A DNA stretch of 64,000 bases from Paracoccaceae bacterium (GTDB taxonomy: Bacteria > Pseudomonadota > Alphaproteobacteria > Rhodobacterales > Rhodobacteraceae). The stretch covers positions 1 to 64,000 of the forward strand of contig JANQPC010000054.1 in the NCBI GenBank assembly GCA_028285485.1, given 5' to 3'. A model generated the notes under the pieces. The model worked only from the letters and a program-made list of their open reading frames with translations. It was not told the origin of the DNA and did no database searches. The position numbers and the translations under genes are program-made. Numbering within the stretch: position 1 is the first letter of the stretch; each line of letters opens with the position of its first letter. Shown here in pieces: positions 1-9,188 of this stretch.

Positions 1-34
1 CTTCCTCGCCGAGTTGCCGTTTGCCGCGGGCCAT
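1..34 (-). CDS. Start of a gene cut by the left edge (possible Smr-domain protein)
   Basis: An ATG on the minus strand at position 34 opens a frame reading MARGKRQLGEE before the window ends. It starts 3 bases after the mltA stop, so it would be the next gene of the same minus-strand run. In related Rhodobacterales an Smr/MutS-family gene often follows mltA and starts with a similar basic stretch. Only 11 codons are visible, so the product is a guess from position. Confidence 0.35.
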   Translation of the reverse strand, partial: MARGKRQLGEE

Positions 35-37
35 GGG

Positions 38-1063
38 CTAGCCATCTGGCGCAAGCGCAAAGGCCCGCTCTATCGGAAGCAGCACGATCATGCGGCCCGG
101 ATCGCGCACAACGCCCGCCGCCTCGCCCGCCTCTGCCCCGGTGCCGTAGAACACATCTGCGCGCTGCGCGCCTTTGATTGCCGATCCGGTATCTTGCGCG
201 ATCATCAGCCGGCGCAAAGGCGCAACCCCTTCCTTTTCCACCCAGACCGGCGCGCCCAGCGGCGTGAATTCTGGATCAACCGCAAGGCTTCTGAGCGCGG
301 TGATCGACCGGTTCATGGCGCCAAGCGGCCCGGCATCGGATGGCACATCCGAAACCTCGCGGAAGAAGATGAACGAGGGATTGTGCTGCAGGAGCGCCGC
401 GCCCGCATCGGGGTTCTGGCGCACATAGTTACGGATCACCGATGCCGAAACCTGGTGCGGCTCGTAGACACCGCGGCGCACAAGCTCGGTGCCGACGGAT
501 CGGTATTCATGCCCGTTCCGCCCACCATAGCCCACGCGAATCTTGCCGCCGCCTTCCAGCTTCACGCGGCCAGAGCCCTGGATCTGCAGGAAAAACACAT
601 CTACCGGATCATCGATCCACGCGATCTCAAGGCCGCGGTTGGCCAGAACACGGGATTTCTCAATCTCTTCCCGCGTGAGCCAGATCTCGCCGGGCCGCAC
701 TTCGGGGGGTCTGCGGTAAAGCGGATAGCGGTATTCCTCGGTGCGGCGGAGCGAGCCGGAGAGCTCCGGCTCATAGTAGCCGGTGAAGAGCGCAGGATTG
801 CCGTCTTCAATCAGAACCGGGCGAAAGAACAGCTCAAAGAAGCTGCGCGCCTCGGGCCCGGATTGGCCCACGGCGCAGAGCGCCTGCCATTCGCGATCTT
901 CCAGATCGGGGCAGGTTTCCATGAATGCGGCAAGGGCGGCGGTATGATCATCCTCCGCCCAGCCCTCAAGATCTGAGAACGAAAGCTGTGTATAGCGGGG
1001 CTCTGCCATTGCCGCGGGCGCCATCGCCGCCGCCAGCAGAAGCCCGGCGCAAACGGCGCGCAT
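38..1063 (-). CDS. mltA: Membrane-bound lytic murein transglycosylase A
   Basis: A lytic transglycosylase that cleaves the MurNAc-GlcNAc bond of peptidoglycan and leaves 1,6-anhydro ends, acting in the periplasm. The 341-residue protein starts with a signal peptide (MRAVCAGLLLAAAMA, cleavage near AMA-EP). The MltA core contains FTGYYEPEL, and the C-terminal 3D domain contains AQDTGSAIKG and ADVFYGTG with the expected catalytic Asp. I chose the ATG at 1063 rather than the one at 1090 because it gives a clean signal peptide and overlaps the upstream stop by one base (TGATG), which suggests translational coupling with the Tim44-like gene. Length is normal for the family. Confidence 0.93.
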   Translation of the reverse strand: MRAVCAGLLLAAAMAPAAMAEPRYTQLSFSDLEGWAEDDHTAALAAFMETCPDLEDREWQALCAVGQSGPEARSFFELFFRPVLIEDGNPALFTGYYEPELSGSLRRTEEYRYPLYRRPPEVRPGEIWLTREEIEKSRVLANRGLEIAWIDDPVDVFFLQIQGSGRVKLEGGGKIRVGYGGRNGHEYRSVGTELVRRGVYEPHQVSASVIRNYVRQNPDAGAALLQHNPSFIFFREVSDVPSDAGPLGAMNRSITALRSLAVDPEFTPLGAPVWVEKEGVAPLRRLMIAQDTGSAIKGAQRADVFYGTGAEAGEAAGVVRDPGRMIVLLPIERAFALAPDG

Positions 1064-1731
1064 CACTCTCCGGTGGCGACCAAGATCCAATTGGGATCCT
1101 TCGCGCCCATTTCGCGCGAGAACGTCCAGACATCTTTCTGCCGCTTGATCTCGGTGGCATTGCCTTCCACGATATCGCCCTCGGCATTGCGCACCACCGA
1201 AGTCAGTTCGCCCACAAAGCGCACCGTCACCTCGCCTTCGCTTCTCTCGCGATCAAAGGCGGCATCCGCGAGGGTAATCTCGCGCACCCCCACGAAATTG
1301 GCCTCAATCGTCAGCCCTTCCGCTTCGCGATGGGCGATCACGGTATCGAAGGCTTCGGCCACTTCCGGCGAAAGAAAATCGCGCACATCCGAGATATCGC
1401 CGCTTTCGAAGGCCATGAGGATCATCTCATAGGCCCCGCGGGCGCCATCGAGGAATTCGGTCACGTTATAGCCGGGTTCGGCCATCTTCATCGCGGCAAG
1501 CGCCTTGGCGGCATCCGAGCCGTCTTCCACATGATCGGTGATATCGCGATCGGGGCCGCCCTCGATCACATCAAATTCGGGCCGGCCGCGGCGGCGGGTT
1601 TCATCGGCGCCCGGCGGCTGGATCGGCGGCTTTTCGAAGCCATCGCGCGTTCCAAGCACACTTCGCAGGCGCAGGATGAGAAACACCGCAATGCCGGCAA
1701 GAACCAGCAGTTGAATAATGGCAGAACTCAT
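1063..1731 (-). CDS. Tim44-like domain protein (TimA type)
   Basis: A 222-residue protein with an N-terminal membrane segment (about residues 3-20, SSAIIQLLVLAGIAVFLIL). A polar linker follows, then a C-terminal Tim44-like domain (about 95-222) ending in the family-typical WTFSREMGAKDPNWILV. Bacterial Tim44-like proteins sit at the inner membrane in alphaproteobacteria and are thought to help assembly or scaffolding; the mitochondrial relative tethers Hsp70 to the import channel. Start at 1731 is chosen because the membrane helix begins at once; an ATG at 1764 would add 11 residues. It is translationally coupled to mltA and divergent from fxsA. Confidence 0.85.
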   Translation of the reverse strand: MSSAIIQLLVLAGIAVFLILRLRSVLGTRDGFEKPPIQPPGADETRRRGRPEFDVIEGGPDRDITDHVEDGSDAAKALAAMKMAEPGYNVTEFLDGARGAYEMILMAFESGDISDVRDFLSPEVAEAFDTVIAHREAEGLTIEANFVGVREITLADAAFDRERSEGEVTVRFVGELTSVVRNAEGDIVEGNATEIKRQKDVWTFSREMGAKDPNWILVATGE

Positions 1732-1836
1732 CGAAACCCTCTTGGTGACAGTCTGGAATGGCAAGTTGCACAGTCCGCACTTATGTAGGTCACCGGTGCT
1801 GGCAAGTCTACCGCGCCACCAATTCGTGAGGTCTCC

Positions 1837-2325
1837 ATGTGGCTCTTTGCTCTCTTTCTTGCCGTTCCGCTGATCGAGATCGCGCTTTTCATTCAGATCG
1901 GCGGGTGGATCGGGCTGTTTCCAACGCTGGGCGTGGTTGTTCTAACCGCCATTCTGGGCACCTTTCTGGTGCGCAGCCAGGGCGCGCAGGCGTTAAACGG
2001 GTTGCGCGGCGCAATGGCGGATCTGCGCGATCCGACCGATGCGCTGGCCCATGGTGCGATGATTCTCTTTTCCGGGGCGTTACTGTTAACCCCGGGGTTC
2101 TTCACCGATGCCGTGGGCTTTGCGCTGCTGATCCCGGGCGTGCGGCAGGCGATCATCCGACGGGTACGGGCCCGGATCACGGTGGCGGAGTTTGAATACA
2201 ACACCACGCGCGCTGCGCCCCATGGTGCCCATCCGGGCAGAAATGATGTGATCGATGGCGATTTCGAAGATGTCACGCCCCGGCCCCGGGGCGATGGCAA
2301 ACCCTCTGGCTGGACGCAGCATTGA
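1837..2325 (+). CDS. fxsA: FxsA family membrane protein
   Basis: A 162-residue inner-membrane protein of the FxsA family, named for suppression of F-exclusion of phage T7 in Escherichia coli when overproduced; its cellular role is not known. The first 20 residues form a helix (MWLFALFLAVPLIEIALFI), followed by the GGWIGLFPTL turn, a second helix, and a third near LTPGFFTDAVGFALLIPG. The C-terminal 50 residues are polar. GTGAGGT just upstream serves as ribosome site. It is divergent from the Tim44-like gene and followed by secB on the same strand after 61 bases. Confidence 0.88.
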   Translation: MWLFALFLAVPLIEIALFIQIGGWIGLFPTLGVVVLTAILGTFLVRSQGAQALNGLRGAMADLRDPTDALAHGAMILFSGALLLTPGFFTDAVGFALLIPGVRQAIIRRVRARITVAEFEYNTTRAAPHGAHPGRNDVIDGDFEDVTPRPRGDGKPSGWTQH

Positions 2326-2386
2326 GGGCCCCGGGCCCCTCTGTTAGAGACATCGCGACTTAATCGAATGCCCGAAGAGGAACCAG

Positions 2387-2920
2387 ATGGCCGACGCAGA
2401 GAACGGGGCAAAGGAAAACGGTGCCGCCAGTGCCGCCCAAGCACAGATCAAGATGCAGATCGTCGGGCAGTATATCCGCGACCTGTCGTTTGAAAACAAC
2501 GTGGTGCAGCAGGGCATCAGCGGCGAAGTGAACCCCGATATCCAGGTTCAGGTGAGCATCGATGCCAAGAAGCGGCAGGTGGAGAACCAGTACGAGGTTG
2601 TCTCGAAGTTCATCATCACCTCGAAAAACAAGGGCTCGGATCAGACGCTGTTTCTTATGGAGCTCGATTACGGCGGGATCTTCATGATCGAGAACGTGCC
2701 GGACGAGCAGATGCACCCGTTTCTCTTCATCGAATGCCCACGGATGCTGTTCCCCTATGCGCGCCGGATCGTCAGTGACGTAACGCGCGATGGCGGGTTC
2801 CCGCAGCTGAACCTTGAGAACATCGATTTCGTGGCGCTTTACCGCCAAACGCTGCTTCAGCGGCAGGCGGCGCAGAAAGCCGCCGCCGAGGCGGCAGAAA
2901 AGGATGAACCGGCCAGCTAG
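2387..2920 (+). CDS. secB: Protein-export chaperone SecB
   Basis: A cytoplasmic tetrameric chaperone that holds preproteins unfolded and passes them to SecA. The 177-residue sequence has the SecB core from QYIRDLSFEN (about 29) through GGIFMIENVPDEQ to CPRMLFPYARRIVSDVTRDGG, with a short acidic and alanine-rich tail. An N-terminal extension of about 20 polar residues is common in alphaproteobacteria. SecB beside dnaQ, coaE, aroE and maf is the usual arrangement next to the replication origin in this group. It converges on dnaQ with a 10-base gap. Confidence 0.97.
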   Translation: MADAENGAKENGAASAAQAQIKMQIVGQYIRDLSFENNVVQQGISGEVNPDIQVQVSIDAKKRQVENQYEVVSKFIITSKNKGSDQTLFLMELDYGGIFMIENVPDEQMHPFLFIECPRMLFPYARRIVSDVTRDGGFPQLNLENIDFVALYRQTLLQRQAAQKAAAEAAEKDEPAS

Positions 2921-2930
2921 GCCGGGGCCC

Positions 2931-3620
2931 CTACGCCTGCGATTTCCAGATCGGCTGATCGCCCAATGTGGCGATGAATGCCTCATGGCGCGCCGCTTCC
3001 GCCTCGGTGATCCGGGGCGGGAGGGCTTTGGGCCGCGGGGCCGGGCGCCAGGCGGCGGTTTCCGCCGTATCGCCCCGCGACGATGCCGTTGTGAGCGCGA
3101 AATCCGGCTGACGGCCGCCAATCAGCTCCAAATACACCTCGGCGAGGATCTCGCTATCAAGAAGCGCGCCATGCAGCGTGCGGGCCGAGTTATCGATCGA
3201 AAACCTGCGGCAGAGCGCATCGAGCGAGGCGGGTGAGCCCGGAAACTTCTTGCGGGCGATCGCAAGCGTATCGATCGCCTGATCCCAGGGGAGGGCGGGG
3301 CGTTTGAGCCACCCGAGCTCTGCATTGATGAACTTCATGTCAAAGGCCGCGTTGTGGATGACGAGCTTTGCATCGCCCACAAAAGCGAGAAACTCGTCGA
3401 CGATGGCGCGGAACGGCGGCTTATCCCGCAAAAACGCATCGTCGAGCCCGTGAACCGCCTGCGCCTCTTCCGACATAGCGCGCTCGGGATTGATATACTG
3501 GTGATACACATTGCCGGTGGGGACGTGGCCCAGAAGCTCAACCCCGCCGATTTCGACGATGCGGTCGCCCGCTTCGGGATCAAGCCCCGTCGTCTCCGTA
3601 TCCAGCACGATTTCCCGCAT
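2931..3620 (-). CDS. dnaQ: DNA polymerase III epsilon subunit, 3'-5' exonuclease
   Basis: The proofreading exonuclease of the replicative polymerase. The 229-residue protein shows the DEDDh pattern: [11 protein letters not shown] at the start (Asp and Glu), [11 protein letters not shown] in the middle, and [17 protein letters not shown] with the catalytic His and last Asp. The exonuclease domain covers about residues 1-170; the rest is a linker and a short C-terminal segment that should bind the polymerase subunit. The start overlaps the 3' end of coaE by 41 bases, fitting a single maf-aroE-coaE-dnaQ transcript. Confidence 0.96.
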   Translation of the reverse strand: MREIVLDTETTGLDPEAGDRIVEIGGVELLGHVPTGNVYHQYINPERAMSEEAQAVHGLDDAFLRDKPPFRAIVDEFLAFVGDAKLVIHNAAFDMKFINAELGWLKRPALPWDQAIDTLAIARKKFPGSPASLDALCRRFSIDNSARTLHGALLDSEILAEVYLELIGGRQPDFALTTASSRGDTAETAAWRPAPRPKALPPRITEAEAARHEAFIATLGDQPIWKSQA

Positions 3621-4212
3621 CTGCCCGCCCCGCCCCTATGGTTTTAACGATGTCTGCCACGGCGCGGCGCGCGCCCTCAAGGGATTTCGTGGGGATCACG
3701 TGATCGGCGCGAGCACGCTTTTCGGCATCGCTCATCTGGTTGGCACGGAGCCGTTCGAAATGCTCAACCGTCATTCCCGGGCGCGCCAGAACGCGGTGGC
3801 GTTGAACGGCGGCGGGGGCCGAGACAACCGCAACGCTGTCAAAGCCACCTTCGCTTCCCGTTTCAAACAGCAGCGGGATGTCGCAGACAACAAGTTCTGC
3901 CGTTGATGTTGCGATGAAGGCCGCCCGGTCTGCCGCCACCAGTGGGTGCACAACCGATTCGATTTGTGCCAGCGCCGTGGGATCCTTCGAGATCCACGCC
4001 TTCAGACGCGCGCGATCAACCGCGCCGTTCACAATGGCATCCGGGCGAAGCGCGGCCAGAGGCGCCACCGCGGCCCCGCCTTCGGCATAGATCCGGTGCA
4101 CAGCGGCATCGGCATCCCAGATATCTGCGCCATGCTCGGCAAACATCGCCGCCGTTGTCGATTTGCCCATCCCGATGGAGCCGGTGAGACCAAGCAGGTA
4201 AGGGCGGCTCAT
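3580..4212 (-). CDS. coaE: Dephospho-CoA kinase
   Basis: Last step of coenzyme A synthesis: phosphorylation of the 3'-hydroxyl of dephospho-CoA with ATP. The 210-residue protein opens with the P-loop [12 protein letters not shown] (residues 8-19), then WDADAAVH and the CoaE-typical HPLV, plus [12 protein letters not shown] (Walker B region). Its start overlaps the aroE stop by four bases (ATGA). The C-terminal 41 bases run into dnaQ, so the last residues ([11 protein letters not shown]) are probably not functionally important. Confidence 0.95.
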   Translation of the reverse strand: MSRPYLLGLTGSIGMGKSTTAAMFAEHGADIWDADAAVHRIYAEGGAAVAPLAALRPDAIVNGAVDRARLKAWISKDPTALAQIESVVHPLVAADRAAFIATSTAELVVCDIPLLFETGSEGGFDSVAVVSAPAAVQRHRVLARPGMTVEHFERLRANQMSDAEKRARADHVIPTKSLEGARRAVADIVKTIGAGRADAGNRAGYGDDGA

Positions 4213-5045
4213 GGCGCCAGCACGGCCGCGCGCGCCTCGGCATCCACCACGGGGCGGAAGCCGAACCAGCGCTCAAATCCCGGAACGGCCTGGTGCAGGA
4301 GCATGCCGAGCCCATCCACCACCGTTGCGCCACGTTCCCGCGCAAGCCGCAAAAGCGGGGTATCGAGCGGGGTGTAGACGAGATCGGTGACAACCATGGA
4401 GTCATCAATCGCATCGAGCGGGATGCGAAGCTCCGGCGCGCCGGTCATGCCCAGTGAGGTTGTGTTGACCACCAGGGCAGCGCCATCGATGGCATTGCCG
4501 GCCTGCACCCATTCAATCACTTCAATCCGCGCCCCGAAGGCATCGCGCAGCGCATCGCTGCGCGCACGGGTGCGGTTTGTGAGCCGGATCTGCGGCACGC
4601 CGGCATCGAGCAGGGCCCAGATCACCGCCCGCGCCGCGCCGCCTGCGCCAATCACCGCTGCCGGGCCAACTGCCGGATCCCATCCCGGCGCACCGCTGCG
4701 CAGGTTTTCCATGAAGCCGTAGCCATCCGTGTTATCGGCATGTACCTTGCCATTGGATTGAAACACGATGGTGTTGGCCGCGCCCATGATCGCCGCACGA
4801 TCGGAGACGACATCGGCAAAGTTCAGAACCGCTTCTTTATGCGGGATGGTGACATTGGCCCCGACAAAGCCGAGTTTCGGCAGCGTCGCGAAGGCCGTTT
4901 CAAGATCCGCCGAGGCAACTTCCAACGGAATGTAGTGGCCCGCGATCCCGTTTTTGGCGAGCCAGTAGCCGTGAAGCCGCGGTGATCGCGAATGGGCGAC
5001 CGGCGCGCCGATAACCCCCGCGAGCGGTATCCTGTTTCCCTTCAT
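4209..5045 (-). CDS. aroE: Shikimate dehydrogenase
   Basis: Reduces 3-dehydroshikimate to shikimate with NADPH in the aromatic amino acid pathway. The 278-residue protein has the substrate-binding start (GVIGAPVAHSRSPRLH), NVTIPHKEAV with the catalytic Lys, the NTDGYGF motif, the Rossmann glycine motif GAGGAARAV, and VNTTSLGM. The ATG at 5045 is chosen because it overlaps the maf stop by four bases (ATGA) and gives the normal family length; longer upstream frames only reread maf. Confidence 0.96.
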   Translation of the reverse strand: MKGNRIPLAGVIGAPVAHSRSPRLHGYWLAKNGIAGHYIPLEVASADLETAFATLPKLGFVGANVTIPHKEAVLNFADVVSDRAAIMGAANTIVFQSNGKVHADNTDGYGFMENLRSGAPGWDPAVGPAAVIGAGGAARAVIWALLDAGVPQIRLTNRTRARSDALRDAFGARIEVIEWVQAGNAIDGAALVVNTTSLGMTGAPELRIPLDAIDDSMVVTDLVYTPLDTPLLRLARERGATVVDGLGMLLHQAVPGFERWFGFRPVVDAEARAAVLAP

Positions 5046-5641
5046 CCCTCGATCACCCCCCGCAACCGGAGATACGCCAGAAGCTCCAAAAGCGGGAGCC
5101 CCAGAATGGCAAAATGCGATCCCTCGATGCGCTGAAAGAGGCATACACCCTCTTCCTCGATCTTGTAGCCGCCCACACTGTGGCGAATGCTCTCCCAGTT
5201 CCGATCCACGTAAGCCTCGATATACGCGGCGGACAGGGCGTGCATCTGCAGCCGCACCGTGGAGACATGGCGCCAAACGGGGCGGCCCTCTTCAAAGATC
5301 ACGGCGGCGGAGTGAAGCGCGTGGCGCGTGCCGGAGAGAGCACCAAGAAGCGCGCAGGCTTCCTCTGGCGAGGCTGATTTGCCAATGGTTCGGCCCTCGT
5401 GATCGAGCACCTGATCGGAGCCCAGAACAAGCGCGCCGCTGCCCGCATCGGCCACGCGGCTTGCCTTGAGCTCGGCCAGGGCATCGGCGATATCGCGGGG
5501 CGGGGCACCTTCGGCGGTGAGGCTTTCGCGGATCGTGGCCTCGTCCACGCGGGGTGCAGCGACCTCAAATTCCAGGCCGGCGGCCCGTAGCATCGCAGCC
5601 CGGGTTACGGAGCCAGAGGCGAGGATGAGCGATGTTCTCAT
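5042..5641 (-). CDS. maf: Maf family nucleotide pyrophosphatase
   Basis: Maf proteins hydrolyse non-canonical or modified nucleoside triphosphates to monophosphates and have been linked to septum formation. The 199-residue protein starts with LILASGSVTRAAML, close to the family LASxSPRR pattern but with Val-Thr in place of Pro-Arg, and carries LGSDQVL and GKSASPEEA. The closest named subtype (YceF or YhdE) cannot be settled by eye. It is the first gene of the leftward run from the presumed origin, followed by aroE with a 4-base overlap. Confidence 0.93.
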   Translation of the reverse strand: MRTSLILASGSVTRAAMLRAAGLEFEVAAPRVDEATIRESLTAEGAPPRDIADALAELKASRVADAGSGALVLGSDQVLDHEGRTIGKSASPEEACALLGALSGTRHALHSAAVIFEEGRPVWRHVSTVRLQMHALSAAYIEAYVDRNWESIRHSVGGYKIEEEGVCLFQRIEGSHFAILGLPLLELLAYLRLRGVIEG

Positions 5642-6024
5642 TATGATCTTGTGGAAATCAGTGTGAACGGCGCGCGCGCGGCTGAGTATGGGTTACCCAA
5701 ACCCCCGGCGGCGAGGATCATCTGCCCTATCCCAAGAAGATACTCAAGAATTCATGCGCTGTGCGTATTGGATCACCGCGCATGTCCATAACTCCGCCGC
5801 TGCGTGGCGCACGGGCGGTTCCGGCCGCCCCGAAGAAATACAAAACCCTGGAAAATATGGATAATATAGCCTGTATGCATCCCGGATGCAGGCCAGTCGG
5901 GCGCCTGATCCGGTGGAAAACTCTGTGGGCATTCAAACAATCCCCATCATCCACAGGCCCAACAAACACATCATCTTTTTCTTTCTAAGATTCTTATTTT
6001 AAGGAGGGCCGGGCGGGAGATCAC
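5642..6024. other. oriC: Putative chromosomal replication origin (oriC)
   Basis: This 383-base gap lies between maf (leftward) and hemJ (rightward). I see no gene in it. Four 9-mers are one mismatch from the DnaA box TTWTNCACA: 5650-5658 (minus, ATTTCCACA), 5856-5864 (minus, TTATCCATA), 5912-5920 (minus, TTTTCCACC) and 5947-5955 (plus, TCATCCACA). The last 40 bases (about 5962-6003) are AT-rich, unlike the surroundings, and contain a GANTC methylation site (5989-5993). In Caulobacter and relatives the origin lies in this gene neighbourhood, and gene direction flips here. The call is an inference; no start-site data exist in the sequence. Confidence 0.65.
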
Positions 6025-6477
6025 ATGACCGAGATACTGATCAGCGTTTACCCCTGGGCCAAGTCGCTTCACGTGATCTCCGTGATCGCATGGATGGCCG
6101 GGCTCTTCTATCTACCGCGTCTCTACGTGTATCACACAGAGGCGGTCAGTGACGGCAGCGAAACCGATACGCTTTTTCAAACCATGGAACGTCGGCTTCT
6201 TCGGGCCATCATGAACCCGGCCATGATTGCCTCATGGGCTTTCGGGCTGACCCTTGTCGCAACCCCGGGCATTGTGGATTGGGGCGCGCTATGGCCCTGG
6301 CTGAAACTGGCCGCGATCCTTGGGATGACATGGTTCCACATGTGGTGCGCGGCGCGGCGGAAAGAGTTTGCGGCGGGCCGGAACACACGCAGCGGCCGCC
6401 ACTATCGGATGATGAATGAGGTGCCAACGGTGCTTCTGATCGTGATCGTTATCTCTGTTATCGCGCGGCCGTTCTGA
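6025..6477 (+). CDS. hemJ: Protoporphyrinogen oxidase HemJ
   Basis: Oxidises protoporphyrinogen IX to protoporphyrin IX in heme synthesis; HemJ is the form used by most alphaproteobacteria that lack HemG and HemY. The 150-residue protein has about four membrane helices. The N-terminal block WAKSLHVISVIAWMAGLFYL, with the conserved His, is the family signature, followed by LPRLYVYH. Good ribosome sites (AAGGAGG at 6001-6007 and GGGAG before the ATG) support the start. It is the first rightward gene after the presumed origin; hemE, often nearby in other alphaproteobacteria, is not in the window. Confidence 0.93.
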   Translation: MTEILISVYPWAKSLHVISVIAWMAGLFYLPRLYVYHTEAVSDGSETDTLFQTMERRLLRAIMNPAMIASWAFGLTLVATPGIVDWGALWPWLKLAAILGMTWFHMWCAARRKEFAAGRNTRSGRHYRMMNEVPTVLLIVIVISVIARPF

Positions 6478-6485
6478 GGGGTTGA

Positions 6486-6514
6486 TTGACTTTCGGGGCC
6501 GCGCTGCCTATCTA
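6486..6514 (+). promoter_or_regulatory. Likely sigma-70-type promoter for rho
   Basis: TTGACT (6486-6491), a 17-base spacer and TATCTA (6509-6514) lie in the hemJ-rho gap, 80 bases before the rho start. The -35 is one base from consensus and the -10 has two differences. The roughly 75-base leader could be the target of Rho autoregulation, which is known in other bacteria but is not shown by this sequence. Confidence 0.5.
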
Positions 6515-6594
6515 CGCCGCGTCGCGCCGTCCGGCGCAGATTTTTCCTAGACCCGTATGACAGGCGCCCGATCTGCGCGCCCCCCGGAATTTCC

Positions 6595-7866
6595 ATGAGC
6601 CAAGACCGCCAGAACCTCTCTGCGCTCAAAGCGCAAAGCCCCAAAGACCTTCTTGCCCTCGCCGAGGAGCTGGAGATCGAAAACGCCTCGACCATGCGGA
6701 AGGGCGACATGATGTTCGCCATCCTCAAGGAGCGGGCGGAAGACGATTGGGTGATCGGCGGCGATGGCGTTCTGGAGGTGCTTCAGGACGGGTTCGGGTT
6801 TCTCCGTTCGCCCGAAGCGAACTATCTGCCAGGCCCCGATGATATCTATGTCTCGCCCGAGATGATCCGCCAGTTCGCCCTGCGCACGGGCGATACGGTT
6901 GAAGGCGTGATCCGGGCGCCGGCGGACAATGAGCGCTACTTTGCGCTGACCAAGGTAGAGAGCATCAATTTTGAGGAGCCGGAGAAGGCGCGCCACAAGG
7001 TGGCCTTCGATAACCTCACGCCGCTTTACCCCGATGAGCGGCTGAAGATGGAAATCGAGGATCCGACGATCAAGGATCGCTCCGCCCGCATCATCGATCT
7101 TGTCGCCCCGATCGGGAAGGGCCAGCGTTCGCTCATCGTGGCGCCGCCGCGCACGGGTAAAACGGTTCTGTTGCAGAACATCGCCCATTCCATCGAGGCC
7201 AATCATCCCGAGTGCTATCTCATCGTGCTTCTGATCGACGAGCGGCCGGAAGAAGTGACGGATATGCAGCGCTCGGTGAAGGGCGAGGTGATTTCTTCCA
7301 CCTTCGATGAACCGGCCACCCGGCACGTTGCGGTTTCCGAGATGGTGATCGAGAAGGCCAAGCGGCTTGTGGAGCATAAGCGGGACGTTGTGATTCTGCT
7401 CGATTCGATCACGCGCCTGGGCCGGGCGTTCAACACGGTCGTGCCATCTTCGGGCAAGGTTCTGACGGGCGGTGTGGATGCCAACGCGCTCCAGCGCCCC
7501 AAGCGGTTCTTCGGCGCGGCGCGAAACATCGAAGAGGGCGGTTCGCTGACGATCATCGCAACCGCCCTGATCGATACCGGCAGCCGGATGGACGAGGTGA
7601 TCTTCGAAGAATTCAAGGGCACCGGTAACTCGGAAATTGTGCTGGACCGGAAGGTGGCCGACAAGCGCGTGTTCCCGGCGATGGATATCCTCAAATCCGG
7701 CACCCGGAAGGAAGATCTGCTGGTCGACAAGATCGATCTTCAGAAGACCTTCGTGCTGCGGCGGATCCTGAATCCGATGGGCACAACCGACGCCATCGAG
7801 TTCCTGATCTCCAAGCTGAAGCAAACCAAGACGAATTCCGAATTCTTCGATTCGATGAACACCTAA
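6595..7866 (+). CDS. rho: Transcription termination factor Rho
   Basis: A hexameric RNA helicase that binds nascent RNA and ends transcription. The 423-residue protein has an N-terminal Rho domain (about 5-45), a cold-shock-like RNA-binding domain (about 50-120, [13 protein letters not shown]), the Walker [14 protein letters not shown] (about 183), Walker [14 protein letters not shown] and the Q/R-loop region NEGGSLTI-like stretch ([13 protein letters not shown]). Length and order are canonical. Rho next to mnmE at the origin is usual in Rhodobacterales. Confidence 0.98.
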   Translation: MSQDRQNLSALKAQSPKDLLALAEELEIENASTMRKGDMMFAILKERAEDDWVIGGDGVLEVLQDGFGFLRSPEANYLPGPDDIYVSPEMIRQFALRTGDTVEGVIRAPADNERYFALTKVESINFEEPEKARHKVAFDNLTPLYPDERLKMEIEDPTIKDRSARIIDLVAPIGKGQRSLIVAPPRTGKTVLLQNIAHSIEANHPECYLIVLLIDERPEEVTDMQRSVKGEVISSTFDEPATRHVAVSEMVIEKAKRLVEHKRDVVILLDSITRLGRAFNTVVPSSGKVLTGGVDANALQRPKRFFGAARNIEEGGSLTIIATALIDTGSRMDEVIFEEFKGTGNSEIVLDRKVADKRVFPAMDILKSGTRKEDLLVDKIDLQKTFVLRRILNPMGTTDAIEFLISKLKQTKTNSEFFDSMNT

Positions 7867-7893
7867 CTTATTGAAATATTTGGAGAAGAGCGG

Positions 7894-9186
7894 ATGGATA
7901 CGATCTACGCTCTCTCAACGGCCCGCGGGAAGGCGGGTGTGGCGATCATTCGAGTCTCGGGGCCCGGCGCCGAATTTGCCCTTGAACAGATTGCGGGCGA
8001 AGTTCCGCCCCCACGCAGAGCCGCGTTGCGTGTGCTTCGTGGCCGGAGCGGGGCGGTGATCGACAGGGCTCTCGTGCTTTTCTTTCCGGATCAGGCGAGC
8101 TTTACCGGCGAACCCGTGGCCGAGTTCCATGTGCATGGAGGGGTGGCCACGGTAGCCGCGCTGCTCGAAGCGCTTTCGCAGATTGGCGGGCTGCGGGCCG
8201 CGGATGCGGGCGAATTCACCCGCCGGGCGCTGGAAAATGATCGGTTGGATCTGGCCCAGGTGGAGGGGTTGGCGGATCTTATCGAGGCCGAAACCACCGC
8301 GCAGCACACCCAGGCGATGCGGCTCTTCGAAGGGGCGCTTGGGGAACTGGCGGATCGGTGGCGCGGCAAGCTTCTCCGTGCGGTTTCGCTTGTGGAGGCC
8401 ACAATTGATTTCGCCGATGAAGAAGTGCCCGTGGATGTGGGGCCGGAAGTTTCGGGGCTGGTTGCGGAGGTGCGGGAGGAGATCACGCGCGAGATCGCAG
8501 GCACACGGATCGCGGAGCGCATTCGCGATGGGTTTGAAGTTGCGATCGTGGGGCCGCCGAACGTTGGCAAGTCCACCCTGCTGAACCGGCTGGCAGGGCG
8601 AGAGGCGGCCATCACGTCAGAGATCGCGGGCACCACGCGCGATGTGATTGAGGTGCGGATGGATCTGGCGGGGCTTCCCGTAACGATTCTCGATACCGCG
8701 GGGCTGCGCGAGGCCGCCGATACGATTGAGGGCCTGGGCATTGACCGTGCGCGCGCCCGTGCTGGTGCGGCGGATCTGCGGGTGATCTTGCTTGAGGCTC
8801 CGGGGGCGGCACCGGCGGTGGAACCGCAGCCGGGCGATATCGTTGCACTCTCAAAATCAGATCGCCACGGTGCTGGAGGGCCCATGCCGTTCTCTGCCCA
8901 AACCGGGGAAGGCGTTGATGATCTGGTGACGGCCATTGCGTCTGTGCTGGAGGAGGGCGCGGCGGGTTCCGGCACCGCAGTGAATGCCCGCCACCGGGAG
9001 GCCTTGAAGGCGGGCGCGGAGGCTTTGCGCGCGGCGGAGCCCGCCATCGCGCGCGGGCCGGAGGCTGCAGAGCTTGCGGCCCATGAGCTTCGCGCGGCGC
9101 TTCGCGCGCTCGATGCCCTTGTCGGGCGTGTGGATGTGGAGCATATGCTGGGCGAGATCTTCGCCAGCTTCTGTATCGGCAAGTAG
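7894..9186 (+). CDS. mnmE: tRNA modification GTPase MnmE
   Basis: With MnmG it forms the complex that installs the carboxymethylaminomethyl group on U34 of certain tRNAs, using tetrahydrofolate and GTP. The 430-residue protein has the N-terminal folate-binding domain (start [20 protein letters not shown]), the central helical domain, a G domain with [16 protein letters not shown] and IEGLGI, and the invariant C-terminal CIGK tail (FCIGK). The G4 motif is read as LSKSD instead of NKxD, a change seen in other alphaproteobacterial MnmE proteins. It is followed after two bases by mnmG. Confidence 0.97.
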   Translation: MDTIYALSTARGKAGVAIIRVSGPGAEFALEQIAGEVPPPRRAALRVLRGRSGAVIDRALVLFFPDQASFTGEPVAEFHVHGGVATVAALLEALSQIGGLRAADAGEFTRRALENDRLDLAQVEGLADLIEAETTAQHTQAMRLFEGALGELADRWRGKLLRAVSLVEATIDFADEEVPVDVGPEVSGLVAEVREEITREIAGTRIAERIRDGFEVAIVGPPNVGKSTLLNRLAGREAAITSEIAGTTRDVIEVRMDLAGLPVTILDTAGLREAADTIEGLGIDRARARAGAADLRVILLEAPGAAPAVEPQPGDIVALSKSDRHGAGGPMPFSAQTGEGVDDLVTAIASVLEEGAAGSGTAVNARHREALKAGAEALRAAEPAIARGPEAAELAAHELRAALRALDALVGRVDVEHMLGEIFASFCIGK

Positions 9187-9188
9187 GA

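Noticed and set aside
5727-5988. Short frames of 60-80 codons on both strands in the maf-hemJ gap
   Set aside because: No ribosome sites and no conserved-looking features; the region fits a replication origin better.
6066-6081. CTTCACGTGATCT near the hemJ start as a parS site
   Set aside because: Only the CACGTG-centred core fits; both outer arms differ, so it is well below the 47440 site and probably chance.
6547-7824. Open frame of 425 codons on minus
   Set aside because: Mirror of rho; no ribosome site and no domain.
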